A DNA stretch of 29,439 nucleotides from Armatimonadota bacterium (GCA_023392285.1 JAEVZK010000046.1:1-29439), one strand, 5' to 3'; numbered from the stretch's first letter, positions 1-8,313 are shown. A program made the numbers and translations. Notes: generated by a model from the sequence alone, not told the origin.

Positions 1-20
1 AAGCTGGAGGATTGTAAACC

Positions 21-296
21 ATGCGAATTTCAGACAACGAAGTAAAGAAGATTGTAAGTGGCGAGTACGCCATCGCTCATGAGATCACCTCGATCGGATC
101 TGAGCACGACAAGGCTCGCGAGGAAGCTGACCAAGCCCTTGCCAAGCAAGTGACCCGAAATGTGGTCGATATGCCTGACCGCGAAGACATGATCGCTTCT
201 CTCAAGGCGCGAATCGAGGCGGGCGAGTACAACCCAAGCGCTGACGAGATCATCGACACGATGATTCGACGTAGCGTAGCCGATCGCATCCGTTAG
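21..296 (+). CDS. flgM: FlgM-like anti-sigma-28 factor
   Basis: A 91-residue, charged, probably soluble protein. The N-terminus begins MRISDNEV, and the C-terminal half (about residues 52-91) has the arrangement expected of FlgM: a helix with MIASLKARIEAGEY, then NPSADEIIDTMI. In the known family this half binds the flagellar sigma factor FliA and holds late flagellar genes off until the hook is finished. Length is close to the usual 90-100 residues. The start is supported by a strong GGAGG at 6-10, ten bases ahead of the ATG. No flagellar gene is visible downstream; the neighbour is carB. FlgM proteins are short and poorly conserved, so the family call is good but not certain. The NtrC-type regulator at 5939-7120, which resembles the flagellar regulator FlgR in lacking a DNA-binding domain, is weak supporting context. 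Confidence 0.68.
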   Translation: MRISDNEVKKIVSGEYAIAHEITSIGSEHDKAREEADQALAKQVTRNVVDMPDREDMIASLKARIEAGEYNPSADEIIDTMIRRSVADRIR

Positions 297-302
297 CTTT
301 CG

Positions 303-328
303 GAGAGCGCGACTGAATTCGCGCTCTC
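303..328 (+). terminator. Hairpin between flgM-like gene and carB
   Basis: Perfect 9-bp inverted repeat GAGAGCGCG / CGCGCTCTC with an 8-nt loop, starting six bases after the flgM-like stop codon. It is not followed by a T-run (TCAAAGG follows), so it is either a weak intrinsic terminator or a 3'-end stabilising stem. A separate promoter for carB lies just downstream. Confidence 0.45.
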
Positions 329-335
329 TCAAAGG

Positions 336-341
336 TAGAAT
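336..341 (+). promoter_or_regulatory. Candidate -10 element of carB
   Basis: TAGAAT ends 11 nt before the carB ATG. With a usual 6-7 nt gap to the first transcribed base, the 5' leader would be only about 4-5 nt. There is no Shine-Dalgarno sequence between hexamer and start codon, so translation would be nearly leaderless, in line with other genes in this window. Confidence 0.45.
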
Positions 342-352
342 AGACGCTCGGT

Positions 353-2056
353 ATGAGCGAAACCGTCCTTGTCCTCGGCTCCGGCCCCATTCGAATCGGA
401 CAAGGCATCGAATTCGACTACTCCTGTGTCCATTGCGTCTGGTCCCTTCGGGAGCTCGGCTATCGAGCGATCATCGTTAACAACAACCCCGAGACCGTCA
501 GCACCGATTTTGATACTGGCGACGGACTCTACTTTGAGCCAGTCACCCTAGAAGATGTGATGGACGTCGTGCGGCACGAGAGCCCGATTGGGGTGGTGTG
601 CCAATTCGGCGGGCAGACGGCCATTAACCTTGCAGAAGGGTTGGCCAACTACGGCATCAAGGTGCTCGGCACCTCTCCTAGTGCGATCGCGATGGCGGAA
701 GACCGTGAGCAGTTCGACCAACTGCTGGAATCATTGTCCATTCCGCGCCCCAAGGGAAGAGCGGTTCGCTCCCTTGAGGAAGCCACATCCGTAGCGGCTG
801 AGATTGGCTACCCCGTTTTGGTGCGCCCCAGCTTTGTTCTCGGCGGACGCGCGATGGAGATCATCTTCTCCGAAGAGCATCTTTCCAGCTTTTATGGCCA
901 AGCGGAAGAAGCAAATCCCGGCCAGCCCGTGCTCGTCGATAAATATCTTCTCGGCGTGGAAGCAGAGGTCGACGTAATTTCAGATGGTGAAGACACGCTC
1001 GTACCTGGAATCATGGAGCACATCGAACGAGCAGGCGTTCACTCCGGCGACTCTATGGCGGTTTACCCAGCCGTGACCTTGAGCCAGGACGTTCAGGCAC
1101 AGATGGTCACCAGCGCCTGCAAGATCGCTCGCGCACTCGGCATCAGAGGCATGATGAATATTCAATTCGTCATTGCCGACGGGAAAGCCTTCGTCTTGGA
1201 AGTCAATCCACGCGCCAGCCGAACAGTTCCTTACCTCAGCAAAGTGACCGGCATTCCGATGATTGACCTGGCCACGCGTTGCATGATGGGGGCAAAGCTT
1301 AAAGATCTAGGCTTCGAAAGTGGTTTGTGGACGCTTACCACACCGGTCGAGGGAGGGTCGGCACCCTGTGACCTTTCGGAAGTCGCCGCGCAGTTTGGCT
1401 TGGAAACTCGAGTGAAGACTTCTTATCCAGGCAAAGTTCTCCCGGAGAGTTCCTTTGTCGACGGCACCGCTATCATTCCACAACCGCGTCTTTTCGCCGT
1501 GAAAGCCCCTGTTTTCTCCTTTCAAAAGCTTGGAAGAGTTGAACCCAGTCTCGGGCCGGAAATGAAATCGACCGGTGAAATTCTTGGCATCGACTTTCGT
1601 TTTGAAGCGGCCCTCTACAAGGCGATGGTTGCCAGCGGCATTCATTTCAAGGGCGACGGCCTTGTCGTGCTGAGCATTCGCGATGAAGACAAAGAGCCAT
1701 CCGTGGAGATCGCCCGCAAATTCCACGCGAGCGGCCGAAGGCTCGCCGCTACCCCAGGGACCGCACGAATCTTGCAGGAGGCTGGCATCCCCGTTCAGAT
1801 TGTCAAGAAAATTCAGGAAGGTTCCCCGAACTTGCTCGACCTAATCCTTGGCGGCGAGGTGAGCCTGATGATCAACACCCCAAGCCTCACCGAGACAAGC
1901 GAAAGCCATGCCGCACGCATTCGTCGCGCTTGCATCGAGCGGGGAATTCCCTGCGTCACCAGCATCGACACCGCTGGAGCATTGATTCGCGCACTCGATG
2001 TCTTCGCCGACCCTGAACAGTCCAGTTGCTTGCGGCTGGAAGAATATTTCATGTAG
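353..2056 (+). CDS. carB: Carbamoyl-phosphate synthase large chain, C-terminal half (split CarB)
   Basis: A 567-residue protein matching the second half of the usual ~1070-residue CarB. It opens directly with the carbamate-phosphorylating domain (VLVLGSGPIRIGQGIEFDY, then NNNPETVSTDFDTGDGLYFE and QFGGQTAINLA). An ATP-grasp core follows (LVRPSFVLGGRAMEI, GIMEHIERAGVHSGDS, FVLEVNPRASRTVP). The chain ends with an MGS-like allosteric domain from about residue 434 (GDGLVVLSIRDEDK, ATPGTARILQEAG, LMINTPS). In the family this half makes carbamoyl phosphate from carbamate and ATP for arginine and pyrimidine synthesis. The first half, which makes carboxyphosphate, is absent: upstream sequence is the flgM-like gene, not a decayed N-half. 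The stop overlaps the convergent gene 2049-4139 by 8 bp. A split CarB is known in some archaea and Aquifex, so this is probably a functional subunit with its partner elsewhere. Confidence 0.93.
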   Translation: MSETVLVLGSGPIRIGQGIEFDYSCVHCVWSLRELGYRAIIVNNNPETVSTDFDTGDGLYFEPVTLEDVMDVVRHESPIGVVCQFGGQTAINLAEGLANYGIKVLGTSPSAIAMAEDREQFDQLLESLSIPRPKGRAVRSLEEATSVAAEIGYPVLVRPSFVLGGRAMEIIFSEEHLSSFYGQAEEANPGQPVLVDKYLLGVEAEVDVISDGEDTLVPGIMEHIERAGVHSGDSMAVYPAVTLSQDVQAQMVTSACKIARALGIRGMMNIQFVIADGKAFVLEVNPRASRTVPYLSKVTGIPMIDLATRCMMGAKLKDLGFESGLWTLTTPVEGGSAPCDLSEVAAQFGLETRVKTSYPGKVLPESSFVDGTAIIPQPRLFAVKAPVFSFQKLGRVEPSLGPEMKSTGEILGIDFRFEAALYKAMVASGIHFKGDGLVVLSIRDEDKEPSVEIARKFHASGRRLAATPGTARILQEAGIPVQIVKKIQEGSPNLLDLILGGEVSLMINTPSLTETSESHAARIRRACIERGIPCVTSIDTAGALIRALDVFADPEQSSCLRLEEYFM

Positions 2057-4139
2057 GCGGAATTTTTTGTTTCCGCTCCGCTTCGATGCGCGCGGCCTTT
2101 GCCTTGGTTGCACTGGCAAATGCTTCCCGAATCTCTCGCTGACGGTCAGCGGGCAAATCCTTTAGTGTGATCTGATCCGACCATGCCGAAGCAGAGTCTT
2201 CAAGGTGACCCTGCAATAGGAATTTCGAATTGAGCTGGATTGAAAGGCTGACTCCTGAACGGGCACCGGTCTTGAAGACGAGCTTGTCGAGATCTAATCC
2301 GTTTTCGCAGGCGAACTCACCTAACGCTGCTGGGCGCATGACATTTTCGCCATCCGTCCCCACGAACCTAATTAAATTTTCGGAGGTCGGATTTCCAACA
2401 AGATTTACACCAGGATCAATTCCGTTCGGGAACGCTTCGATAGGCTCGCTTTCAATCGAACCAGGCGAATCTTCCGATGCCGCTGTTACAGATCTCAGTC
2501 CAAAACCGAAACTTCTCGGCTCATATAAAGAGGAGACTGCGATTTCTCTGCTGGCTGGGGCCAGTTGGAAGAAGCGCAAGGAACCTCCCTTCCTCAAAGC
2601 CGTTCGTTGTTCCGAGGTGAGAGAGCCCCAAAACCTCAGAAGATTTCGATTACTTGAGGTTGCCTGCTCTGAAGCAGCCCCCAACGCAGGCTCGCTGTTC
2701 AATCGGGCGATCGCACAATCGAAAATCCCGAAAAGAAGATTTGAACGTTGGTGAAAGGCGTAGTCACAAATTTGGTCGATGCTGATCGCGGTTTGCGCAC
2801 TCGCATCCAAAGCAAGCTTGGACAGCGCGGATCGATCTAACCGATTCGCGCGCTCCGTAATCAAATCACTCGGCATGATGAGCAAGGAATTTCCTACTAC
2901 TTCACACTTACAGTTGAAGGGTTCGGCGGACAGAGCGTTCAACAATCTGGGAAGCGACCAACTGTTAACGGCAGATAATGGAATTACCTGCGAGAGTAGC
3001 TCGTCGGGGATGTTCGCGACTAAATCTTTGCCGACGCTCCTGGCCGCAGCCTCGAGTTCCTCCGCGATGAGATACCTCGCAGGCTCGATTTCAGACTGCT
3101 TCGTGAGCAACTCCTCAAAGTATTCAATTTTCTGATTCAAATCGGGAGGAGGCGGCACTCCCCCGAATTTGCCTGACTTAAACCAGAGAATGGTATTCCA
3201 ATCGACGGCGGATTCCTTAAGCACAAGTGGTCGATCAGGCAAATCGGGCACGACCGTTCCGCCCGTCGCGGGAGACAGGGAGCTCGTACAAAATGCCAAA
3301 ACTCGACCTTCCTCATTTACCGCCTTCAGGCTCAAGAAAATGGGTCCAGTTTCGAATCGCTTCACCAGCAGCAAGAGGCGCTGGGCTTTAGCTTCTGCCG
3401 ATATGAACCGCCGTGGATCGAGATAATCAAGCGCAGCAGGAAGATCATTTCGAGCAAGCAGGGCACGACGAAATTGCTCTTGCTCGATGTTAAAGAGACT
3501 GAGAGTCTCCTTCCCATTCGATCCCAAGGGCTGCTCGAGACGATTGGGCGCATCCGAAAAGCCAAGAACTGAAGATTTCCGCATCTGCGCCACTTGGCTT
3601 GGGCTTAAGCTTGGCAGCAGTCTACGAAGAGCTCGTCCGATGGGAGCTTCCCACGATGTTTGCGACAGCGCTTCTCGTGCCGCACTCGACGTATCAGGAC
3701 CGGACCAGGCAACCTTTTCGGCTGCGCTTCCAATTCGCGCGAAGAGGCCGTCGATGGTCGCATCATTCCACGCCGGTGGTGGCGCACTCATACTCAAGAG
3801 AGCTTTGCTGATCGCCTCGCGCCTAGCCTGCAATGCCGCCTCCCGCAAGGTCTTCCGGAGCGCCTCAGGGCAACTCAAAGTCCAACCTTGGCCGTCTCCC
3901 TTCCACGAGCCACCGAGGACTTTCGCCAACTGCTCCCTAAGATCTTCCGGTGTAACCGCATCGCACTGGATGTCGATCACCTCATTCTCAAGTGTCTTAT
4001 CTACCCTCCAAGTCTCAGAAGTGAGTCGGCTAAGTTCCTTAAAGGCTGCCCCAGCAGTCGTCGCAGGCAGCCGGATTTGCAGCGTAGTAGCAAGAGAAGA
4101 AGCGACCAAAATTGAAAGCACGATAGGGGTACGAGACAA
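2049..4139 (-). CDS. Large secreted protein of unknown function, STN-like N-terminus
   Basis: I do not recognise a family over the full length (696 residues from this start). The N-terminus is a signal peptide: short basic start (SRT) and hydrophobic core PIVLSILVASSLA. Residues from about 20 to 85 (AGAAFKELSRLTSETWRVDK, then DIQCDAVTPEDLREQLAKVL) have the rhythm of secretin/TonB short N-terminal (STN) domains, but no secretin beta-domain follows. The rest is a mixed helical region with no transmembrane segment or catalytic motif that I can identify. The start chosen is TTG at 4139, which has GGAG at 4147-4150 seven bases upstream. An in-frame TTG at 4154 would add five residues but has a GAGG directly against it. 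It lies 98 bp downstream of the quinone oxidoreductase gene, same strand, and overlaps the end of carB by 8 bp. Likely a periplasmic or outer-membrane-associated, lineage-specific protein. Confidence 0.7.
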   Translation of the reverse strand: MSRTPIVLSILVASSLATTLQIRLPATTAGAAFKELSRLTSETWRVDKTLENEVIDIQCDAVTPEDLREQLAKVLGGSWKGDGQGWTLSCPEALRKTLREAALQARREAISKALLSMSAPPPAWNDATIDGLFARIGSAAEKVAWSGPDTSSAAREALSQTSWEAPIGRALRRLLPSLSPSQVAQMRKSSVLGFSDAPNRLEQPLGSNGKETLSLFNIEQEQFRRALLARNDLPAALDYLDPRRFISAEAKAQRLLLLVKRFETGPIFLSLKAVNEEGRVLAFCTSSLSPATGGTVVPDLPDRPLVLKESAVDWNTILWFKSGKFGGVPPPPDLNQKIEYFEELLTKQSEIEPARYLIAEELEAAARSVGKDLVANIPDELLSQVIPLSAVNSWSLPRLLNALSAEPFNCKCEVVGNSLLIMPSDLITERANRLDRSALSKLALDASAQTAISIDQICDYAFHQRSNLLFGIFDCAIARLNSEPALGAASEQATSSNRNLLRFWGSLTSEQRTALRKGGSLRFFQLAPASREIAVSSLYEPRSFGFGLRSVTAASEDSPGSIESEPIEAFPNGIDPGVNLVGNPTSENLIRFVGTDGENVMRPAALGEFACENGLDLDKLVFKTGARSGVSLSIQLNSKFLLQGHLEDSASAWSDQITLKDLPADRQREIREAFASATKAKAARIEAERKQKIPPT

Positions 4140-4252
4140 CCCGTAGCTCCGCAACCTCGATAGTGGCGAGCTTTACTGGCCCATCGCTAAAGAAACTCGA
4201 AAGCAGGGAGAAGCACGACCCCTTCGGATCAGCGGAACGGATTCGACGAAGC

Positions 4253-5173
4253 CTACATCCGGATGCCAATCTTGCCAACCGTGTGGCCATTCTCAAGCTC
4301 AGCCATTGCTTCGACAGCTCGCTCGAAGGGTAGCACGGTGTCCACAACGGGTCTAATCTTGAGATCTTCGATGAGGCCCGAGATTTGCCGCAGCTGGTCT
4401 GAACTTGGCTGCATCATAAAGCGAACGGCGGTCTTCCCTTCCTCCTCCGCCTTCTGTTCATCCGGCTGAGCGGAGATCGCCACCAAGCGGCCGCCCTTGT
4501 TCAGCACACTGAGTGACGCCTCGACTTCCTTCTGTCCAATCGAGTGCAGGACAAGATCGACGTCCGAGACTTTATGTTCAAACCTCTCATTGTGGTAGTC
4601 GATCAGTTCGTCGACGCCGAGCTCTCGCATTAACCCGAAATGATCCGCGCTCGCGGTCCCGATCACGTAAGCTCCCTTCCACTTAGCGATTTGGACGGCA
4701 TACGAGCCGACCCCACCTGATGCGCCGTGGATGAGAACCCTCTCTCCCGCCTGCACATTGCCATGATCGATGAGTGCTTGCCAAGCAGTCATGCAAGCTA
4801 GGGGCACGAGGGCCGCGTCGGCGGGATCCATGCTGGGCGGCCGAGGTCCGATGGCGGAAACCTTTGCCACTGTGTATTCCGCAGCCGCTCCGACTTCAGT
4901 GATGCCGTAGACTTCATCCCCGATCTGGCAGTCCTCCACCTCGCTGCCCAGCTTCGTCACAACTCCAGAAAATTCTCGCAGAGTAATCGCCGGCAGAGAT
5001 TTGGGAAGGAATGGCTTGGCTTCTCCTTTCCGTATCTTGTAGTCGACTGGATTGAGCCCCGCTCCATCCACTTTCACTTGAACTTCTCCTTGGCCGGGTT
5101 CTGGGATAGGCACGTCGTTGGCAATCCGGTAAACCTCAGGGCCGCCGAAGGAGTCGATCAAGAGAGCTTTCAC
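4253..5173 (-). CDS. Zinc-less NADP-dependent alcohol dehydrogenase / quinone oxidoreductase (MDR family)
   Basis: A 306-residue medium-chain reductase of the quinone oxidoreductase type. It shows the GroES-like N-terminal domain (KALLIDSFGGPEVY, GAGLNPVDYKIRKG) and the Rossmann NADP-binding fold with HGASGGVGSYAVQIA at residues 149-163, and it ends GHTVGKIGIRM as these enzymes do. The catalytic-zinc cysteine and the structural-zinc Cys4 loop of true alcohol dehydrogenases are absent, as expected for this subgroup. Such enzymes reduce quinones or enones with NADPH, often in stress responses; the actual substrate cannot be read from sequence. The start is placed at GTG 5173, because homologous proteins begin at the K-A-L-L-I-D strand. 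The 25 in-frame residues upstream look non-coding and run into the divergent promoter of 5227-5982. A GAAAGG touches the GTG, so the start signal is unclear. Confidence 0.85.
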   Translation of the reverse strand: MKALLIDSFGGPEVYRIANDVPIPEPGQGEVQVKVDGAGLNPVDYKIRKGEAKPFLPKSLPAITLREFSGVVTKLGSEVEDCQIGDEVYGITEVGAAAEYTVAKVSAIGPRPPSMDPADAALVPLACMTAWQALIDHGNVQAGERVLIHGASGGVGSYAVQIAKWKGAYVIGTASADHFGLMRELGVDELIDYHNERFEHKVSDVDLVLHSIGQKEVEASLSVLNKGGRLVAISAQPDEQKAEEEGKTAVRFMMQPSSDQLRQISGLIEDLKIRPVVDTVLPFERAVEAMAELENGHTVGKIGIRM

Positions 5174-5214
5174 CCTTTCATCGATAGTTGAAGAGCCACT
5201 TTTGTTCGGACTGG

Positions 5215-5220
5215 TAGAGT
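5215..5220 (+). promoter_or_regulatory. -10-like TAGAGT, 6 nt before ATG (leaderless promoter)
   Basis: TAGAGT is followed by exactly six bases and then the ATG at 5227, with no Shine-Dalgarno between. This spacing puts the expected transcription start on the A of the start codon. One of the recurring TANNNT-N6-start signals in this window. Confidence 0.6.
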
Positions 5221-5226
5221 GAGAGC

Positions 5227-5982
5227 ATGATCCTACTAGCCGTGGCAATGATGGCCGTTAAGCCGCAAATCGTCATGATCCATGGAGCCGGCGGCGGAGG
5301 CTGGGAGTACGCGTATTGGAAGCCAATCTTTGAAAAGGCCGGCTATCGCGTGATCGCGAAAGACCTCGATCCAGTGGCGGGAGGTCTTGAGAAGACCACC
5401 TTTGAAGATTACGTGAATCAGGTCGTAGCCTCTACGTCGGGCCGGCCGACAATTCTTCTTGGCGCAAGCATGGGGGGAGCCCTCGCCCTTAAAGCTGCTG
5501 ATCGAGTGCAACCGGTCCTTATCGTGTTGGTCAGTTCGGCAGTCCCTCGCCCTGTTTTCACCAGCGAATCGGCGCCTGATTATCCCAAGATTATCAAGTG
5601 GAAGAACGGCCCCTACGAGGACACCGTCAGTTCTATGCCAGATGCCGACGAAGCAACCCGGAAATTTGCTTTCCCGCGGTGGCGGGACGAATCCGGAGCT
5701 GTCCTGAACGAGTTAAAGACCTCGATTGAGGTCAGAAAGCCGTCTTGTCCAGTGCTCAGCATCATTCCGGAAGGCGACGACACGGTGAAACCTGACCTTC
5801 AGCAGCAGCTTGCCTATTGGGCAGGGGCGGATACAATTCGATACCAAAACATGAGCCACATCGGCCCGTTGTTTTCCCGTCGACGAGAGGAAGTCGCTCA
5901 CGCGATCATCGCTTGGCTGGACAGCCGGATCTCCAGCGCTAAGCCACCGCACGCAAAGGGTTCGGCAGCAGCCTCACAGTGA
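5227..5982 (+). CDS. Alpha/beta hydrolase
   Basis: A 251-residue alpha/beta-hydrolase fold protein. Visible motifs are the oxyanion-hole HGAGGGGW (about residues 20-27), the nucleophile elbow GASMGG (about residues 78-83), an acidic residue in IPEGDDTVKP and the catalytic histidine in MSHIGPLF. These give the full Ser-Asp-His set. The substrate is unknown; the small lid and length suit an esterase or carboxylesterase-like enzyme. The ATG at 5227 is chosen because of the promoter hexamer six bases upstream; an in-frame ATG at 5251 (MAVKPQIV) is the alternative and would remove the short hydrophobic MILLAVAM start. The 3' end overlaps the convergent response-regulator gene by 44 bp. The last 15 residues (PPHAKGSAAASQ) are low complexity and lie in the overlap, so they may be a late extension. 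Confidence 0.82.
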   Translation: MILLAVAMMAVKPQIVMIHGAGGGGWEYAYWKPIFEKAGYRVIAKDLDPVAGGLEKTTFEDYVNQVVASTSGRPTILLGASMGGALALKAADRVQPVLIVLVSSAVPRPVFTSESAPDYPKIIKWKNGPYEDTVSSMPDADEATRKFAFPRWRDESGAVLNELKTSIEVRKPSCPVLSIIPEGDDTVKPDLQQQLAYWAGADTIRYQNMSHIGPLFSRRREEVAHAIIAWLDSRISSAKPPHAKGSAAASQ

Positions 5983-7120
5983 CGTTCTCATCTTCCGGGG
6001 AGGACAGCACCACTGCTCGCTCCATCGCATTTTCGAGTTCGCGCACATTGCCGGGCCAGCCGTAAGCGTGCATCAGCTTAAGGGCGTCCGCACCCACCTT
6101 CAATTGAGAACGGGAATTCTCACGAGAGAAACGCTCGAGGAAAAGGTTGGCAAGAGGCTCGATGTCTTCCGTCCGTTCTCGAAGAGGAGGAATATGAATT
6201 TCAACGACCTGAAGACGATACAACAGATCTAGACGGAAAACGCCTTCGTCGACGGCTTCTTGCAAGGGGCGGTTCGTCGCCGTGACTAGTCGTACATCGA
6301 CGCTTGTTGGCTTCGTTGCGCCCAAACGCTCGAACTCTCTCTCTTGCAGGACTCGGAGCAGTTTGACCTGAGTGGGCAGGGGAATCTCCCCGATTTCGTC
6401 CAGAAAGAGAGTTCCAGTTTGTGCTAACTCGAAACGCCCAGCTTTTGCCCCTTGAGCTCCGGTGAACGCTCCCTTTTCGTAGCCGAACAATTCACTTTCG
6501 AGCAGCGTTTCGGGCAGGGCCGCGCAACTCACCGCGACGAATGGATGGGTCGCGCGCGAAGATAGCGAGTGGAGAGCCTTGGCGACCACTTCCTTACCCA
6601 CTCCACTTTCACCCGTGACCAGCACCGTCGCCTTCGAATCCGCTACTTGCTTAACCGTGTCGTAGACCTCTTTCATGGCTGGCGACTCGGCGAGGAATGG
6701 CAGATTGGCCGTTTGGCCAGCCCCGCGTTTTCCAGCCGTTCTCACTCTGGGCACCTCGATCGCCGATCGTACGATTTTCTTCAACGATTCCAGATCGAAG
6801 GGTTTGGTGACATACTCGTGAGCGCCGTCCCTAATCGCTTGAATCGCCTGAGGAATGGTCCCAAAGGCCGTCATCACAATCACCGGCAGGTTCTCGTTCT
6901 GAGTCTTCAGATCCTTCAACAAGTCGTAACCCGACTTGCCGGGCATTGTGACATCCGTGAGCACCACATCGGGCGCGTTGCGGCCCACTAGCTCCATAGC
7001 CTCATAGGCATCTTGAGCAACCAGTGGGAAGAGGCCTTCCTTCTCGAAGGCGACTTGCAGGATTCGACGTATGTTCGGCTCGTCATCCACGATGAGGATC
7101 TTCTTTGCAGCTTTCTTCAC
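5939..7120 (-). CDS. NtrC-type sigma-54 response regulator lacking the DNA-binding domain
   Basis: A 393-residue regulator. The receiver domain (1-120) has acidic pair D12-D13, phospho-acceptor D56 (LTDVTMP), T84 and K106. The AAA+ domain (about 140-375) has Walker A GESGVGKE at 170-177, the sigma-54-contacting GAFTGA loop at 217-222, Walker B LFLDEIGE near 241, and sensor-2 WPGNVREL at 355-362. NtrC proteins normally continue for 60-80 residues into a Fis-type helix-turn-helix; here the chain stops about 30 residues after sensor 2. The other two frames beyond the stop show no HTH, so I see no frameshift. FlgR of Helicobacter and CtcC of Chlamydia are known NtrC-like proteins built this way, acting on sigma-54 holoenzyme from solution. 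The start is GTG at 7120, overlapping the kinase stop (GTGA), so kinase and regulator are translationally coupled. Confidence 0.92.
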   Translation of the reverse strand: MKKAAKKILIVDDEPNIRRILQVAFEKEGLFPLVAQDAYEAMELVGRNAPDVVLTDVTMPGKSGYDLLKDLKTQNENLPVIVMTAFGTIPQAIQAIRDGAHEYVTKPFDLESLKKIVRSAIEVPRVRTAGKRGAGQTANLPFLAESPAMKEVYDTVKQVADSKATVLVTGESGVGKEVVAKALHSLSSRATHPFVAVSCAALPETLLESELFGYEKGAFTGAQGAKAGRFELAQTGTLFLDEIGEIPLPTQVKLLRVLQEREFERLGATKPTSVDVRLVTATNRPLQEAVDEGVFRLDLLYRLQVVEIHIPPLRERTEDIEPLANLFLERFSRENSRSQLKVGADALKLMHAYGWPGNVRELENAMERAVVLSSPEDENVTVRLLPNPLRAVA

Positions 7121-8307
7121 GCGGCCGCTCCTAATTCCACGGTGAAAATCGAACCTTCACCGATGCGGCTCTCGACCAAGATTTCTCCGTGATGAGCATC
7201 GATAATCTTCTTCACGTTACACAGGCCCAGCCCGGTGCCATTGGATTTCGAAGTAAAGAAGGGCGTAAACAGCTTTGTCAAATTCTCCTCTTTGATGCCT
7301 GAACCCGTATCCTTGACCACCACCTTGCGACCATCGATACGAACGGAAACCGTTCCACCTCGGGAGCAGGATTGAACTGCGTTTTGAATCAAGTTTCTTA
7401 GAGCCTGCTCGATCTTTAGGGCATCCAGATGGATTATCGGTTGATCGAGACTATTTTCTAGCACCAGTTGCACCTGTCGCTCATCTGCCAAGGATTTGAT
7501 GTTGATCAGGAGATTGGACACGAGATGTGTGAGCTGCACCGGTGCGAGGCGGAGGGAGACTGGGCGGGCAAACTCCAGAAACTCCTCGCAGATGAGCTTC
7601 AGCTTTTCGACTTCCACTAAGATGAGTTCTGCGAACTCGTCGGCCGTCTCGGGAGCCGACTTGATCATCTGAGCCGCCGAACTTATGCCGGTCAACGGAT
7701 TACGTACCTCGTGAGCTACCGCCGCGGTCATCTGGCCGATTTCTGCGAGACGCGAAACTCTGGCGAGTTCACGCTCCTGCTCCGCCGCAATCGTCTTGGT
7801 CTGCAGCAGGGTCTGGATCAGTTGCGCATTGCTCACCGCCAGGGCGATCTGGCGCGCGACTGTTTGGACCTGGTTAAGGTCGGCGTCCGAGAATGGCAAT
7901 TGGCCAAGAGTTCGCGAGAGGTTGAGTACGCCAACGATTTCCCCACCCACTTTCAAGGGCATAACAATCGAGCTGGTGATTCGCTTTCTTTGCCGGCGAT
8001 GGCGGGACAGCAAGACGCTATCTTCGCTACCATTGAGGAGAAGCGGTTCACCACGAGCGATAGCCTCGCCAGCAATGCCTTTTCCATTCTCAATCGTGGC
8101 GTCAGCGGGCAAGTTCGAGTCTGCGCCAGCTTGAACATTCAGCGAGAAGCGGCCATCATCGTCCCGTATGAACAGAGACGCTCCGGCGGCGCGAAACCAA
8201 GTCGCACATTTACGCATTGCGTTGTGTAAATACGGTGTGATGTTGCCGTCCGAACCGATCTCCGAAATTTCGAACAGCGTCCAGATATGGTCGAGCCCTT
8301 CGCTCAC
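7117..8307 (-). CDS. Soluble GAF-domain histidine kinase (NtrB-like), partner of the NtrC-type regulator
   Basis: A 396-residue cytoplasmic sensor kinase with no transmembrane segment. A GAF domain fills about residues 20-160 (WFRAAGASLFIRDDDGRFSL, then IVMPLKVGGEIVGVLNLSR), followed by a short coiled linker. The HisKA domain carries H199 in AAVAHEVRNPLTG. The ATPase domain has the N-box NLIQNAVQ (about 305-312), DTGSGIKEENL and GTGLGLCNVKKI. It should autophosphorylate H199 and pass phosphate to D56 of the overlapping regulator; the signal is presumably a small ligand or internal cue read by GAF. The GTG start is supported by a GACAAT hexamer exactly six bases upstream. It lies 36 nt after the Crp-like gene on the same strand, so some readthrough from that gene is possible. 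Confidence 0.9.
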   Translation of the reverse strand: MSEGLDHIWTLFEISEIGSDGNITPYLHNAMRKCATWFRAAGASLFIRDDDGRFSLNVQAGADSNLPADATIENGKGIAGEAIARGEPLLLNGSEDSVLLSRHRRQRKRITSSIVMPLKVGGEIVGVLNLSRTLGQLPFSDADLNQVQTVARQIALAVSNAQLIQTLLQTKTIAAEQERELARVSRLAEIGQMTAAVAHEVRNPLTGISSAAQMIKSAPETADEFAELILVEVEKLKLICEEFLEFARPVSLRLAPVQLTHLVSNLLINIKSLADERQVQLVLENSLDQPIIHLDALKIEQALRNLIQNAVQSCSRGGTVSVRIDGRKVVVKDTGSGIKEENLTKLFTPFFTSKSNGTGLGLCNVKKIIDAHHGEILVESRIGEGSIFTVELGAAA

Positions 8308-8313
8308 GTTAGA

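Noticed and set aside
2230..4146. Several long open frames on the plus strand opposite the 701-codon frame
   Set aside because: They are antisense shadows: no start signals, skewed composition, and the minus-strand protein has a signal peptide and a consistent protein pattern.
5713..5938. A frameshifted HTH domain belonging to the NtrC-type regulator
   Set aside because: Other minus-strand frames there give no helix-turn-helix; the DNA is accounted for by the hydrolase gene.
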